Shown: positions 19,130-30,652 of the stretch, one piece after another
Numbering within the stretch: the stretch's first letter is position 1
Layout of the letters: each line of letters opens with the position of its first letter
Assembly (NCBI RefSeq): GCF_031882575.1
Contig: NZ_CP134772.1
Location: 576,001-640,000, forward strand
From: Pseudomonas sp. VD-NE ins
GTDB lineage: Bacteria > Pseudomonadota > Gammaproteobacteria > Pseudomonadales > Pseudomonadaceae
Length of the DNA stretch: 64,000 bases
Reading direction: 5' to 3'
Position numbers and translations under genes: made by a program
Notes under the pieces: model-generated
What the model saw: only the letters and a program-made list of their open reading frames with translations
What the model was told of the DNA's origin: nothing
The model's database searches: none

Positions 19130-19390
19130 ATGTCAAAAGGGCATTCGCTACAAGACCCTTACCTGAATACTTTACGTAAAGAGAAAGTTGGGGTTTCCAT
19201 CTACCTGGTCAACGGTATCAAACTGCAAGGCACGATCGAGTCGTTCGACCAGTTCGTGATCCTGCTGAAAAACACCGTAAGCCAGATGGTTTACAAACAC
19301 GCTATCTCGACAGTAGTGCCGGTTCGTCCAATTCGTCTGCCTAGCGCAACCGAATCCGAAGCGGGTGACGCTGAGCCAGGTAACGCCTGA
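19130..19390 (+). CDS. hfq: RNA chaperone Hfq
   Basis: An 86-residue Sm-like hexameric RNA-binding protein that pairs small RNAs with mRNAs and works with Crc in catabolite control in pseudomonads. Start ATG 19130 follows AAAGGAG ten bases upstream; the ATG at 19121 lies inside this spacing and is rejected. The Sm1 region ([19 protein letters not shown]) and the Sm2 region with YKHAIST are intact. The tail is short and acidic ([12 protein letters not shown]), as in other Pseudomonas Hfq. hflX begins 13 bases later. Confidence 0.97.
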   Translation: MSKGHSLQDPYLNTLRKEKVGVSIYLVNGIKLQGTIESFDQFVILLKNTVSQMVYKHAISTVVPVRPIRLPSATESEAGDAEPGNA

Positions 19391-19402
19391 TAGGAGTCTC
19401 CT

Positions 19403-20704
19403 TTGTTCTTTGAGCGCCACGGTGGTGGTGAACGAGTCATCCTCGTTCACTTGGATGGACAGGACCCTGAGGCGCGCGAAGATCCGCAGGAGTTTCAGGA
19501 ATTGGCTAATTCGGCCGGCGCCGAGACCGTTGCGTTTTTTAACGTGCCGCGTCATCGGCCAACCGCCAAATACCTGATCGGCAGCGGCAAGGTCGAGGAA
19601 CTGCGCGACCTGGTCAAAGCTGAAGAAGCCGATCTGGTGATTTTCAATCACATCCTCACGCCCAGTCAGGAACGTAACCTCGAACGTGTTTTCGAGTGTC
19701 GCGTGATCGACCGTACCGGCCTGATTCTCGATATTTTCGCCCAGCGCGCCCGTACCCATGAAGGCAAGCTCCAGGTCGAACTGGCCCAGCTTGATCACAT
19801 GAGCACGCGGCTGGTTCGCGGCTGGACTCACCTTGAGCGTCAAGGTGGCGGTATCGGCATGCGCGGTCCGGGTGAAACCCAGCTCGAGACCGACCGCCGT
19901 TTGCTGCGGGTTCGCCTGCGCCAGATCAAGGGCCGGCTCGAGAAGGTGCGCAGCCAGCGCGAGCAATCGCGGCGCGGCCGTTCCCGTGCGGATATTCCGA
20001 CCGTGTCTCTGGTGGGATATACCAACGCCGGTAAATCCACACTCTTCAACAACGTGACGAAATCCGACGTCTACGCGGCCGACCAATTGTTTGCCACGCT
20101 GGACCCGACCCTGCGCCGTCTGGAACTGGACGACCTGGGGCCGATTGTCCTGGCCGACACCGTGGGCTTCATTCGTCACTTGCCGCACAAACTGGTCGAG
20201 GCATTTCGGTCTACCCTCGAAGAGTCGAGCAATTCCGATCTGTTGTTGCACGTGATCGATGCGGCCGAACCGGATCGCATGTTGCAGATCGAGCAGGTGA
20301 TGGTGGTGCTGGGCGAGATTGGTGCCCAGGACTTGCCGATACTCGAGGTCTATAACAAACTCGATTTGCTTGAAGGCGTTGAGCCACAAATCCAGCGCGA
20401 CGAAAACGGCAAGCCCCAGCGGGTCTGGCTTTCGGCGCGTGATGGCAGTGGTCTGGAATTGCTTGAACAGGCCATCGCCGAATTACTCGGCAGTGATTTG
20501 TTCATCGGCACATTACGCTTGCCGCAACGATTCGCCCGACTGCGTGCGCAGTTTTTCGAGCTCGGTGCGGTGCAGAAAGAAGAGCACGACGAAGAAGGCA
20601 TCAGTCTGCTGGCCGTTCGTTTGCCCCGTGTCGAGTTGAATCGACTGGTAAGCCGCGAGGGATTGCAGCCGATGGAATTCATCGAGCAACACACTTTGCA
20701 ATAA
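19403..20704 (+). CDS. hflX: Ribosome-rescue GTPase HflX
   Basis: GTPase that binds the 50S subunit and splits stalled ribosomes under stress. The best start is TTG 19403 (MFFERHGGGERV), with TAGGAG seven bases upstream. The 433-residue product has the HflX N-terminal domain (about 1-180, with GSGKVEEL and the glycine-rich GGGIGMRGPGETQLE), then the G domain with GYTNAGKST (G1, near residue 207), DTVGFI (G3) and NKLDLLE (G4). It follows hfq closely and probably shares its transcript. Confidence 0.96.
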   Translation: MFFERHGGGERVILVHLDGQDPEAREDPQEFQELANSAGAETVAFFNVPRHRPTAKYLIGSGKVEELRDLVKAEEADLVIFNHILTPSQERNLERVFECRVIDRTGLILDIFAQRARTHEGKLQVELAQLDHMSTRLVRGWTHLERQGGGIGMRGPGETQLETDRRLLRVRLRQIKGRLEKVRSQREQSRRGRSRADIPTVSLVGYTNAGKSTLFNNVTKSDVYAADQLFATLDPTLRRLELDDLGPIVLADTVGFIRHLPHKLVEAFRSTLEESSNSDLLLHVIDAAEPDRMLQIEQVMVVLGEIGAQDLPILEVYNKLDLLEGVEPQIQRDENGKPQRVWLSARDGSGLELLEQAIAELLGSDLFIGTLRLPQRFARLRAQFFELGAVQKEEHDEEGISLLAVRLPRVELNRLVSREGLQPMEFIEQHTLQ

Positions 20705-20800
20705 AAGCCTGACAAAGCGGTTGTGCCGCAACGGCAGGCATTCTGTAGCATTGGTCGGCGCGCCGTGGGTGCGTCTTTGCTTTATCAGATGGAGAGCGCT

Positions 20801-21973
20801 ATGGCTTGGAATGAGCCGGGTGGCAACTCGAATAATCAGGATCCTTGGGGTGGCAAGCGCCGCAATAACGGCGACCGCAAGGGGCCACCGGATCTCGACG
20901 AGGCCTTCCGAAAGCTGCAGGAAAGCCTGAACGGGTTGTTCGGTGGTGGTAAGAAACGTGGTGATGATGGCGGTGGTTCGGGCAAGAGCAGTGGCGGCTT
21001 CGGCGGTCTGCTCGGCATCGGCCTCGTTGTGCTGGCGGCTGTCTGGCTGTACAGCGCGGTCTACGTGGTGGACGAGCAGGAGCAGGCCGTGGTGCTGCGC
21101 TTCGGCAAGTACTACGAAACCGTCGGCCCGGGCCTGAACATCTACTTCCCGCCGATCGATAAAAAGTACATGGAAAACGTCACGCGCGAGCGTGCCTACA
21201 CCAAGCAGGGCCAGATGCTGACCGAAGACGAGAACATCGTCGAAGTGCCACTGACCGTGCAGTACAAGATCAGCAACCTGCAGGACTTCGTGCTGAACGT
21301 CGATCAGCCGGAAATCAGCCTGCAGCATGCGACCGACAGTGCTCTGCGCCACGTGGTGGGTTCGACCGCCATGGACCAGGTGCTGACCGAAGGTCGTGAG
21401 TTGATGGCCAGCGAAATCAAGGAGCGTCTGCAACGCTTCCTCGATACCTATCGCACCGGTATCACCGTTACTCAGGTCAACGTACAGAGCGCAGCGGCAC
21501 CGCGTGAAGTGCAGGAAGCCTTCGATGACGTGATCCGCGCCCGTGAAGACGAGCAGCGTTCGCGCAACCAGGCTGAAACCTACGCTAACGGCGTCGTGCC
21601 GGAAGCCCGTGGTCAGGCCCAGCGCATCCTCGAGGATGCCAACGGCTACCGCGACGAAACGGTATCGCGCGCCAAGGGTGAAGCTGATCGCTTTACCAAA
21701 CTGGTCGCCGAATATCGCAAGGCACCTGAAGTGACCCGCCAGCGTCTGTACCTGGACACCATGCAGGAAGTCTTCAGCAGCACCAGCAAGGTACTCGTGA
21801 CCGGCAACAAGAACGGCCAGAGCAACCTGCTTTACCTGCCGTTGGACAAAATGATTCAGAACAGTTCGGGCAGCAATGCACCGGTCACCGGTTCGGCCGC
21901 CGCCAGTAACAACACGGATGTCGCGCCGCATGTCACTGATCTGCCGCAGTCGCGCACAAGGGAGACCCGCTGA
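20801..21973 (+). CDS. hflK: FtsH protease modulator HflK
   Basis: HflK and HflC form the membrane SPFH complex that encloses and modulates the FtsH protease. From ATG 20801 (MAWNEPGGNS) the product is 390 residues; the frame extends to 20723 but the family starts with MAWNEPG. A Gly/Asn/Lys-rich cytoplasmic leader (1-65) precedes one transmembrane helix (about 68-92). A band-7/SPFH domain (about 93-280) and a helical region with EARGQAQRILEDANGYR come next. The C-terminal tail is Ser/Asn/Ala-rich. The stop overlaps the hflC start (TGATG arrangement). Confidence 0.96.
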   Translation: MAWNEPGGNSNNQDPWGGKRRNNGDRKGPPDLDEAFRKLQESLNGLFGGGKKRGDDGGGSGKSSGGFGGLLGIGLVVLAAVWLYSAVYVVDEQEQAVVLRFGKYYETVGPGLNIYFPPIDKKYMENVTRERAYTKQGQMLTEDENIVEVPLTVQYKISNLQDFVLNVDQPEISLQHATDSALRHVVGSTAMDQVLTEGRELMASEIKERLQRFLDTYRTGITVTQVNVQSAAAPREVQEAFDDVIRAREDEQRSRNQAETYANGVVPEARGQAQRILEDANGYRDETVSRAKGEADRFTKLVAEYRKAPEVTRQRLYLDTMQEVFSSTSKVLVTGNKNGQSNLLYLPLDKMIQNSSGSNAPVTGSAAASNNTDVAPHVTDLPQSRTRETR

Positions 21974-22842
21974 TGAGCAATAAATCGCTGATCGCCCTTA
22001 TTGTTGGCGTCGTTGTCGTGCTGGTGGGCTGGAACTGCTTCTACATCGTCGCTCAGACCGAGCGTGCGGTGCTGCTGCAATTCGGTCGTGTGGTTCAGGC
22101 CGATGTTCAGCCGGGCCTGCATGTGAAAGTGCCTTACGTTAACCAGGTGCGTAAATTCGACGCACGTCTGATGACGCTGGATGCACCGACACAGCGCTTC
22201 CTGACCCTGGAAAAGAAAGCCGTGATGGTCGATGCCTACGCCAAGTGGCGCGTGAAAGATGCCGAGCGCTTCTACACCGCGACTTCCGGCCTCAAGCAAA
22301 TCGCCGACGAGCGTCTGTCCCGTCGTCTGGAATCCGGTCTACGTGACCAGTTCGGCAAGCGCACCCTGCACGAAGTCGTGTCCGGTGAGCGTGATGCGCT
22401 GATGGCTGACATCACCGCATCGCTGAACAAGATGGCGGAAAAAGAGCTGGGTATCGAAGTCGTCGATGTCCGGGTCAAGGCCATCGATCTGCCGAAAGAA
22501 GTAAACCGCAGTGTGTTCGAACGTATGAGCACCGAGCGTGAGCGTGAAGCTCGCGAGCACCGCGCCAAGGGTAACGAGCTGGCTGAAGGCATCCGTGCCG
22601 ATGCCGATCGTCAACGCCGCGTGTTGCTGGCTGAAGCCTATCGTGAATCCGAAGAGGTTCGCGGTGACGGTGATGCCCAGGCCGCTGCGATCTACTCCAA
22701 GGCCTACGGCCAGGATCAGGAGTTCTACGGTTTCTACCGTAGCCTGCGTGCCTACCGTGAAAGCTTCGCGAACAAGTCCGACGTACTGGTCCTCGACCCA
22801 AGCAGCGACTTTTTCCGTTACCTGGAAAAGTCCAAGCCTTGA
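21973..22842 (+). CDS. hflC: FtsH protease modulator HflC
   Basis: The partner of HflK, 289 residues, starting at ATG 21973 overlapping the hflK stop. One N-terminal transmembrane helix (about residues 4-24, LIALIVGVVVVLVGW) anchors a periplasmic SPFH domain (about 25-190). Helical segments with REREAREHRAKGNELAEGI and GDGDAQAAAIYSKAYG motifs follow. The pair probably ends an hfq-hflX-hflKC transcript, with a terminator at 22927. Confidence 0.96.
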   Translation: MSNKSLIALIVGVVVVLVGWNCFYIVAQTERAVLLQFGRVVQADVQPGLHVKVPYVNQVRKFDARLMTLDAPTQRFLTLEKKAVMVDAYAKWRVKDAERFYTATSGLKQIADERLSRRLESGLRDQFGKRTLHEVVSGERDALMADITASLNKMAEKELGIEVVDVRVKAIDLPKEVNRSVFERMSTEREREAREHRAKGNELAEGIRADADRQRRVLLAEAYRESEEVRGDGDAQAAAIYSKAYGQDQEFYGFYRSLRAYRESFANKSDVLVLDPSSDFFRYLEKSKP

Positions 22843-23155
22843 TACGACGTTGACCCGAATCATTCCGCCCGGCGGCTAAAACCTCGGGCGGGGTGATCCT
22901 TTGGGAAAACGTGTGTATGATGCGGCAGCCGGGAAATTCCCGGCTTTTTTGCGTCTGCACGTTTGATTGCTGTTTTTTGTTGCAGGCTTCGGGTTGAATG
23001 GCCCGAGAGTATTTCGAGGAAAGTGATGGGCGAAGCCGGTAACAGGCCTTTCGCCGCGTCGTTCATGCGCGTGCGTTTTGAACGGTTCGGTCATTTTCTG
23101 CTTCACTCAAGGCTCGCCCGCAGGCTGGCCGCCCGGATCAAAGGGGAATGGCGTA
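22843..23155. other. Intergenic region between hflC and hisZ
   Basis: These 313 bases hold a strong terminator (22927-22950) and otherwise no gene I can support. Other pseudomonads, as I recall, carry a small DUF2065 membrane-protein gene here; no matching frame of about 60 codons is present. Confidence 0.5.
22927..22950 (+). terminator. Rho-independent terminator after hflC
   Basis: AGCCGGGA (22927-22934) pairs with TCCCGGCT (22938-22945) across a 3-base loop, followed directly by a run of Ts. Confidence 0.85.
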
Positions 23156-24343
23156 ATGGCAACGGTAGACCGCTGGCTGCTGCCAGATGGCATCGAAGAA
23201 GTACTGCCACCGGAAGCGGCGCGCATTGAAGTCGCGCGTCGTCAGGTGTTGGATCTGTTCCAGAGCTGGGGTTACGAGTTTGTCGTGACTCCCCATATCG
23301 AGTACCTGGAATCCCTGCTGACCGGCGCGGGCCAGGACCTGGATCTGCGTACCTTCAAGGTCATCGACCCGCAATCGGGCCGGCAGATGGGTTTCCGTGC
23401 CGACATCACGCCGCAAGTGGCTCGCATCGATGCGCATACCCTGCGTCGCGAAGGCCCGAGCCGTCTGTGTTACGCCGGCAGCGTGCTGCATGCCCAGCCG
23501 CGTGCACTGTCGTCCTCGCGCAGCCCGATCCAGTTGGGCGCCGAGTTGTACGGCGACGCCAGCCCGAGCAGCGACGTTGAAGTGATCAGCCTGATGCTGG
23601 CCATGCTGCAACTGGCCGACGTGCCGGATGTGCACATGGACCTTGGTCATGTCGGCATCTACCGTGGTCTGGCGCGTGCCGCCGGTCTGTCCGGTGAAGT
23701 CGAGCAGCAGTTGTTTGATGCGTTGCAACGCAAGGCCATCGACGAGGTCATTACCTTGACCGAAGGCTTGCCGGCCGACCTGTCCGGCATGCTGCGGGCG
23801 CTGGTTGATCTGTGCGGCGGCCGTGAAGTGTTGAGCGCTGCCCGCGAGCGTCTGGCCAATGCGCCGGCGCCGGTTCTGGCGGCACTGGAAGATTTGCTGG
23901 CGATCGCCGAGCGTCTGTCGGCACGCTTCCCGGAGCTGCCTTTGTACTTCGATCTGGGCGAGCTGCGTGGCTACCACTACCACACCGGTGTGGTGTTCGC
24001 GGTGTTCGTACCGGGCGTTGGCCAGTCCATCGCTCAGGGCGGTCGTTATGACGACATCGGCGCCGATTTTGGCCGCGCCCGTCCAGCGACAGGCTTCTCC
24101 ACCGATTTGAAAACCCTGGTGACCCTGGGGCGTGCTGAGATCGAGCTACCGTCTGGCGGTATCTGGATGCCTGACAGTACGGATGCGGCACTCTGGCAGC
24201 AGGTTTGCCAGTTGCGCAGTGAGGGTCAGCGTGTCGTTCAGGCGTTGCCTGGGCAACCTTTGGCCGCCGCCCGTGAAGCGGACTGCGACCGGCAATTGAT
24301 TCAGCAGAACGGGCTTTGGCAAGTATCGCCACTGGCTTCTTGA
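23156..24343 (+). CDS. hisZ: ATP phosphoribosyltransferase regulatory subunit
   Basis: HisZ is a histidyl-tRNA synthetase paralog that lacks aminoacylation activity and activates the short form of HisG at the first step of histidine synthesis. ATG 23156 ([21 protein letters not shown]), with AAGGGGA eight bases upstream, gives 395 residues. The class II synthetase-like core shows [26 protein letters not shown] and [10 protein letters not shown]. The C-terminal tRNA anticodon-binding domain of true HisRS is missing, as expected. It is followed by purA after 54 bases, the usual Pseudomonas order. Confidence 0.94.
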   Translation: MATVDRWLLPDGIEEVLPPEAARIEVARRQVLDLFQSWGYEFVVTPHIEYLESLLTGAGQDLDLRTFKVIDPQSGRQMGFRADITPQVARIDAHTLRREGPSRLCYAGSVLHAQPRALSSSRSPIQLGAELYGDASPSSDVEVISLMLAMLQLADVPDVHMDLGHVGIYRGLARAAGLSGEVEQQLFDALQRKAIDEVITLTEGLPADLSGMLRALVDLCGGREVLSAARERLANAPAPVLAALEDLLAIAERLSARFPELPLYFDLGELRGYHYHTGVVFAVFVPGVGQSIAQGGRYDDIGADFGRARPATGFSTDLKTLVTLGRAEIELPSGGIWMPDSTDAALWQQVCQLRSEGQRVVQALPGQPLAAAREADCDRQLIQQNGLWQVSPLAS

Positions 24344-25687
<1,344 letters not shown>

Positions 25688-25709
25688 TAAGTCGTTGATG
25701 TAAAAACAC

Positions 25710-25740
25710 AAAGGCCCCTTAATCGGGGCCTTTGTCGTTT
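25710..25740 (+). terminator. Rho-independent terminator after purA
   Basis: AAAGGCCCC (25710-25718) pairs with GGGGCCTTT (25725-25733) around a TTAATC loop, followed by a T-rich tail. Confidence 0.85.
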
Positions 25741-25827
25741 ATGTCTGTTGGACGGCATGACCTTTGCTGTGAATCTGTCTACAAGAGTGCCATCAAATTA
25801 ATGGCGTCAGAAGTAGAGGGATTCACA

Positions 25828-27762
25828 GTGTCGGCCGTTCTCTCACTGTTACAAAGCCGTTTGTTGCGGCCCGTGTTCGTTACCCTTGGTATCGCCCTTT
25901 TGGTGCAGGTGTTGGTGGCCGTTGCCCTGACGCGGAGCACCGTCACGGCGCTGGAAGCTGATCTGGCCGTGCGCCTCGGCGCCGATAGCCAGAAACTCTC
26001 CGGTGAACTGGAGCAGGCCGGGCGTGAGGTCACGTCGAGTCTCGATAACCTTTCTTCCAGTACCCGTCAGCGACTGACTGCCGGTCTGTCTTCGCGCCTG
26101 AAAGACGAGCAGGCGCAGTTGCGTGCGACCTTGGAAAAGGATCTGAAAGATTCGGCCAATGACATGGCGCAGTTACTGGCCTCCGTCGCCCCGCGAGCCA
26201 TGTGGGACAGCGACGTGCCGACCCTGTCCGAGTTCGCCCGGCGGGCCCAGCGCAATCCCAATGTGTTGTTTGTGGTGTATGACGACGCCACCGGTCAGCA
26301 CCTGACCCGCTATCTCAACCGCGAAAACCCGATCAATAAGGCCCTGTTGGAAAAAGGCCAGGGCGAGCGTGCGCTGGATAAAGTCTTGGATGCGGCGAAG
26401 AATGATCCCTCGGTCTACTACCTCGAAGCGTCGATCAACCCTAATGGCGTGGAAATCGGCAAAGTGCTGATGGGCGTTTCGACGGCCTCGGTGGAAACCG
26501 ATCTGGCGGCACTGGACAAGCGCTTCTCGGCGTTGATCGCCAGCAGTGATCAACTGGTCGGTGACAGCCTGAAAGGCGCTGCAGCGGACAGTGCCAAAGC
26601 CATGCAGGCGCGTCTGCAATCGGCGCAGTCTACGGCCGTCGAGATGAAAGCCAACACCGCCAATACCGTCCAGGAAGCGGCAGCAACCCTGCGTTGGCGG
26701 ATCGGCATGGGCCTGGCACTGGTCGGCTGCGGCGTGTTGCTGTTGCTGGCAGTCGTGCTCGGCCATCGCGTAGTCAATCGTCTGAAGATGCTCAACGCAG
26801 CCATGGATGACCTGGCGGCGGGCGAGGGCGACCTGACCAAGCGTGTGCAGATCAACAGCAAGGATGAAATCGGCGACATGGCCGCGGCGGTCAATCGCTT
26901 TGTGGATAAGTTGCAGCCGATCGTGCGTGAGGCGGGCGATGTGGCTCAACGTACCGGCGTTGAGATTGGTGCGATGACCCTGCGCAATGCTGGTGCGGAT
27001 GCAGCGGCCGGGATGCAGCGTGATGAAGTGGCGGAGAGCCTGCGCGCGCTGTCGCAAATGGCTGACGAGGCGCAATCGGAAAGCCATGCGATGCAGGCGG
27101 CTTTGAAGCAGGTGGTGGATATTCGCCAGGCCACGGATGAAAACACTCGCACCTCCGCCAAGGTCGGCGGCTTGATCGAGGCGCTGGCGGGGCAGGTGGA
27201 TACCGGGGCGAAAGTCATCGAGCGGCTGGCGCAGCAGAGTGAGCAGATTGAAGTGGTGTTGACGGTGATTCACGGGATCGCCGAGCAGACCAATCTGCTG
27301 GCGCTCAACGCCGCTATCGAGGCGGCGCGGGCGGGAGAGACCGGACGTGGTTTTGCGGTGGTGGCCGATGAAGTGCGGGCGTTGGCGAGCAAGACACAAA
27401 GCTCCACAGGCGATATTCAGGCGCACATCGTCGCGTTGCAGCAGGGCGCCCGCGAGGCGGTCGAGGCGATCGGTCAGGCCGGGCGTCAGGCCAGCGAAGG
27501 GTTGCTGGTGTTGCGCGACAGCGCGCGCTTGCAGCAGTCAGTGCAGGCCTCGGTCGAGCAAGTGCATGCGGCGATTGGCCTGGCGACGCAAGCGGCTGCG
27601 CATCAGGCGCAGGGTGCGCAGGCGGTGCGCGGGCGGGTCGAGACGATTCATGCGCAGGCCGAGAAAGCGGCGCAGGCGGTGGTGGAGACCACTGCGAGTG
27701 GCAAGGTGCTGGATGGTTTGGCGGCGCAACTGAAGGCAAGCCTGGGACAGTTCAGGGCTTAA
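25828..27762 (+). CDS. Methyl-accepting chemotaxis protein
   Basis: A transmembrane chemoreceptor of about 644 residues that signals through CheA/CheW; the ligand is unknown. I prefer GTG 25828 ([12 protein letters not shown]) because AGAGGG lies eight bases upstream; ATG 25801 is the alternative. Order: TM1 (about 14-35), a long periplasmic ligand-binding region rich in helices (about 36-288), TM2 (about 291-313), HAMP (about 314-366) and the cytoplasmic signalling hairpin. Its tip ([18 protein letters not shown] and [13 protein letters not shown]) is intact at about 485-520. There is no C-terminal CheR-binding pentapeptide. The gene stands alone between the purA terminator and a REP palindrome. 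Confidence 0.92.
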   Translation: MSAVLSLLQSRLLRPVFVTLGIALLVQVLVAVALTRSTVTALEADLAVRLGADSQKLSGELEQAGREVTSSLDNLSSSTRQRLTAGLSSRLKDEQAQLRATLEKDLKDSANDMAQLLASVAPRAMWDSDVPTLSEFARRAQRNPNVLFVVYDDATGQHLTRYLNRENPINKALLEKGQGERALDKVLDAAKNDPSVYYLEASINPNGVEIGKVLMGVSTASVETDLAALDKRFSALIASSDQLVGDSLKGAAADSAKAMQARLQSAQSTAVEMKANTANTVQEAAATLRWRIGMGLALVGCGVLLLLAVVLGHRVVNRLKMLNAAMDDLAAGEGDLTKRVQINSKDEIGDMAAAVNRFVDKLQPIVREAGDVAQRTGVEIGAMTLRNAGADAAAGMQRDEVAESLRALSQMADEAQSESHAMQAALKQVVDIRQATDENTRTSAKVGGLIEALAGQVDTGAKVIERLAQQSEQIEVVLTVIHGIAEQTNLLALNAAIEAARAGETGRGFAVVADEVRALASKTQSSTGDIQAHIVALQQGAREAVEAIGQAGRQASEGLLVLRDSARLQQSVQASVEQVHAAIGLATQAAAHQAQGAQAVRGRVETIHAQAEKAAQAVVETTASGKVLDGLAAQLKASLGQFRA

Positions 27763-27766
27763 GATC

Positions 27767-27844
27767 AAAAGATCGCAGCCTGCGGCAGCTCCTACATTGA
27801 AACGCGAAATCCCATGTAGGAGCTGCCGCAGGCTGCGATCTTTT
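27767..27844. repeat. REP-type palindrome, 31-bp arms
   Basis: Arms at 27767-27797 and 27814-27844 are perfect inverted complements around 16 bases, with the Pseudomonas REP core GATCGCAGCCTGCGGCAGCT. The right arm overlaps the stop codon of the permease on the minus strand. It probably terminates the two convergent genes. Confidence 0.85.
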
Positions 27845-29408
27845 AGCGGCTCAGATACATCCGCGTCGTTAGCAGATAAACCGGCAATCCCGATACCAAA
27901 ATCAACAACGCCGCATAAGGCGCCGCCGCCGCAAACTCGACATTCGCGGTGTGCGCCCACACCTCGGTCGCCAGCGTGTTCAGTCCGGTCGGGCTGAGCA
28001 GCAACGTCGCCGTCAACTCCTTCATCGCATCCAGAAAAACCAGCGCAAACGCCGCGCCCAATGCCGGGAAGATGATCGGCAGCGTCACCCGACAAAACGC
28101 CGTGAACGACGAAGCGCCCAATGTGCGCGCGGCCTCTTCCAGTTGCGGCGCAGCCTTGTTCAGCGCCGTACGAATCGGCGCCTGCGCCAGCGGCAAAAAC
28201 AACAACGCATAAGCGATCAGCAGCAATCCCGAAGTCTGGTACAGCGCCGGCACGTAATGCAGGGCGAAATACACCAGCGTCAGCGCAATCACCAGGCCCG
28301 GCAGCGCGTGCAGAAGATAGGGCAGGCGTTCGGCCCAGATCGCCAACTGGCCTTTGTAACGCACCACCAACAAGCCGACCGGTACGGCCAGCACCAGGCA
28401 GAGCGCCGCGCCACCGAGCGACAGCGCCAGCGACGACAGCAGTGCCTCGGTGATCGCCGCCACCGGGAAGGCCGCCGACGAACCGACCGCCAGCCAATAC
28501 GCCAACATCCCCAGCGGAATCCCGCTGCCGACAATCGCCAGCATCAGGCAATACAACTGACCGGCTGCTGCCCATGGCCCTAGCCGAACCTGTTCAGCCT
28601 GACGCGCCGCGCCTTGCCCGGTGCGCACATGCCGGCCTTTGCCGCGCACGCGCAACTCCAGCCACAGCAGCACCAGACACAGCGCCAGCAATACGGCCGA
28701 CAGCATCGCCGCGTTGGCGTTGCTGAATTCCAGTTCGAATTGCTGATAGATCGCCGTGGTGAAGGTTTGCAGGCCGATGATCGACAGTGCGCCGAATTCC
28801 ACCAGCATGTGCAAGGCAATCAACAGCGAGCCGGCCAGCAGTGATGGCCAGAGCAGCGGCAGCGTGACGCGAAAAAACACCCCCCAGCGATTCTGCCCGA
28901 GGGTGCGGGCCGATTCTTCAAGAGAGGGATCGAGATTGCGCAGCGTCGCCGCCACCGGCAGAAAGATCAGCGGGTACTTCGACAGGCTCATCACCAGAAT
29001 CGCCCCGCCGAGCCCTTCGAACTGCGCGCTCAAAGAAACCCAGGTGAAGCTGCTGACAAACGCCGGCACCGCGAACGGCAGGCATAGAATCACGCCCCAC
29101 AGACGTCGTCCCGGCAAATTGCTGCGTTCCAGCAGCCAGGCCAGCGACAGGCCGATCACGCCGCAGGTGATCGTCACGCCAACCATCAGCGCCAAGGTGT
29201 TGCGCAGCAGGCCGAATACATACGGGCGCCACAGCAAGTGTAAGGCCTCGGTCCAGCCGGCCTGCCAGGCTTTGAGGCCGACATAGGCCAGCGGCAACAA
29301 GCTCAGTAGCACCAGCAACAACACCGGCAGCACCAGCCAGATTGATGGCCGCTTGCGTTTTGGCACGTAACCCCCGCGCGCGACGGGGGCGGATAACGAT
29401 GCGGCCAT
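27843..29408 (-). CDS. Iron(III)-type ABC transporter permease
   Basis: A 521-residue inner-membrane protein with two fused MetI-like permease domains, about twelve helices, of the FbpB/SfuB class for ferric iron import. The N-terminal domain spans about 60-260 and the second about 310-515; each carries an EAA-type loop for ATPase docking (LEESARTLGQNRWGVFFRV near residue 163 and LEEAARTLGASS near 425). The start ATG 29408 overlaps the stop of the upstream binding-protein gene, showing translational coupling. No ATPase gene follows, so the pair must use an ATPase from elsewhere. The substrate is inferred from the binding protein. Confidence 0.9.
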   Translation of the reverse strand: MAASLSAPVARGGYVPKRKRPSIWLVLPVLLLVLLSLLPLAYVGLKAWQAGWTEALHLLWRPYVFGLLRNTLALMVGVTITCGVIGLSLAWLLERSNLPGRRLWGVILCLPFAVPAFVSSFTWVSLSAQFEGLGGAILVMSLSKYPLIFLPVAATLRNLDPSLEESARTLGQNRWGVFFRVTLPLLWPSLLAGSLLIALHMLVEFGALSIIGLQTFTTAIYQQFELEFSNANAAMLSAVLLALCLVLLWLELRVRGKGRHVRTGQGAARQAEQVRLGPWAAAGQLYCLMLAIVGSGIPLGMLAYWLAVGSSAAFPVAAITEALLSSLALSLGGAALCLVLAVPVGLLVVRYKGQLAIWAERLPYLLHALPGLVIALTLVYFALHYVPALYQTSGLLLIAYALLFLPLAQAPIRTALNKAAPQLEEAARTLGASSFTAFCRVTLPIIFPALGAAFALVFLDAMKELTATLLLSPTGLNTLATEVWAHTANVEFAAAAPYAALLILVSGLPVYLLTTRMYLSR

Positions 29409-30418
29409 CAGTTCAAGCCAACTTCACGTTCCAGCTCCAGCGCTTCTTCGGCATTGCCCAGATCGGCTGGAGTCACGTTCGGCGCTTCCAGTTCGCTGAA
29501 CGGCTTGAGTCCGCGATCCGATTCCATACCTTTGTGCAGCGGATACTCGGCGGTGGTCTGGGTGATCACGCGCTGACCTTCTTCGCTGGCCATGTAGGCG
29601 AGGAATTGCTGGGCTTCTTTTGGATGTTTGCTGGATTTCAGCACGGCTGCGCTGGACACCGTGATCAAGCCGCCGACGTCGCCGCCGGTGAAGTAATGCA
29701 GTCTCGAATCCAGTTTGCCTTTCTCGCGCTGCAGGGCGAACCAGTAGTAGTTGTTCACCAGTACGGTGGCGACTTCGCCGTTTTCCACGGCTTTGAGCGC
29801 AACCATGTTGTTGCTGTAGGTCTTGCCGAATGCGCGCAGGCCGGTGAGCCATTCTTCGGCGGCGTCACGACCGTGCAGCTTGATGATCGCCACGGCCTGT
29901 TCCTGGAATGCGCCGCTGGTCGGTACGAAGCCGACTTTGCCCTGCCACTTCGGATCGGAGAATTCCATTACCGATTTTGGCAGGTCTTTTTCGTCGACCA
30001 GTTTCGGGTTGTAGGCAACTACGCGAACGCGCGCCGTCACGCCGATCCAGGTGCCGTTACCAGCCACGTATTTTTCCGGAAGCACGGCCAGGGTGGCGTC
30101 ATTGGTTTTGGCCAGCAGGCCGAGTTCGCCGAGATTGTTCAGTGGTGGCGATTCTTCGGTGTAGATCACGTCGGCGGGGGAGCGGTCGCCTTCTTCGATG
30201 ACCTGGCTGGCGAGTTGATTGCTGCTGCCTTTGCGCACATTGACGTGAATGCCGGTCTTGGCTTCGAAGGCTTTGGCAATCGCGTCGCCGACTTCCTTGT
30301 GCTGGCCGTTGTAGAGAGTCAGGGAAACCGCATCGGCAGCCTGGGTGAGGGGAGTGGCGAGCGCCAGGCCGAGGAGGGAGAAGGTCAAGCCTCGGCGCAG
30401 GGTATTTCGAAACGTCAT
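29408..30418 (-). CDS. Iron(III)-type ABC transporter substrate-binding protein
   Basis: A 336-residue periplasmic binding protein of the FbpA class. A cleavable signal peptide (about 1-27, ending TPLTQAADA) is followed by LTLYNGQHKEVGDAIAKAF, the usual start of the mature family. The tandem tyrosines in NNYYWF (near residue 223) correspond to the iron-ligating pair of FbpA proteins. GDRSPADVIYTEE and VGFVPTSGAFQ are further family segments. ATG 30418 begins the two-gene operon with the permease. A REP palindrome lies upstream (30534-30618). Iron is the most likely substrate, though related members bind other anions or metals. Confidence 0.9.
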   Translation of the reverse strand: MTFRNTLRRGLTFSLLGLALATPLTQAADAVSLTLYNGQHKEVGDAIAKAFEAKTGIHVNVRKGSSNQLASQVIEEGDRSPADVIYTEESPPLNNLGELGLLAKTNDATLAVLPEKYVAGNGTWIGVTARVRVVAYNPKLVDEKDLPKSVMEFSDPKWQGKVGFVPTSGAFQEQAVAIIKLHGRDAAEEWLTGLRAFGKTYSNNMVALKAVENGEVATVLVNNYYWFALQREKGKLDSRLHYFTGGDVGGLITVSSAAVLKSSKHPKEAQQFLAYMASEEGQRVITQTTAEYPLHKGMESDRGLKPFSELEAPNVTPADLGNAEEALELEREVGLN

Positions 30419-30533
30419 TCGCAGGGTTCCTCACTGTCGCATTGCAAAAACTTGCAACAATGATAAACGATATTGTTTCTCAAGTGCGCCTTGCGAGAGG
30501 CTGCCAGCTCTGATGCGGCGTCTGCGTTGAACC

Positions 30534-30618
30534 GTAGGAGCTGCCGAAGGCTGCGATCTTTTGATCTTGCTCTTTGGAAAAACAAGATCAAAAGATCGCA
30601 GCCTTCGGCAGCTCCTAC
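30534..30618. repeat. REP-type palindrome, 36-bp arms
   Basis: Arms at 30534-30569 and 30583-30618 are perfect inverted complements and contain the same core as the palindrome at 27767-27844 with one variation (CCTTCGGCAGC instead of CCTGCGGCAGC). Confidence 0.85.
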
Positions 30619-30652
30619 ATGGAGATATCAGGGTTTCTGGAGGGCAGAAACG

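Noticed and set aside
22963..23229. 88-codon frame before hisZ
   Set aside because: It overlaps the hisZ start out of frame and has no plausible protein features.
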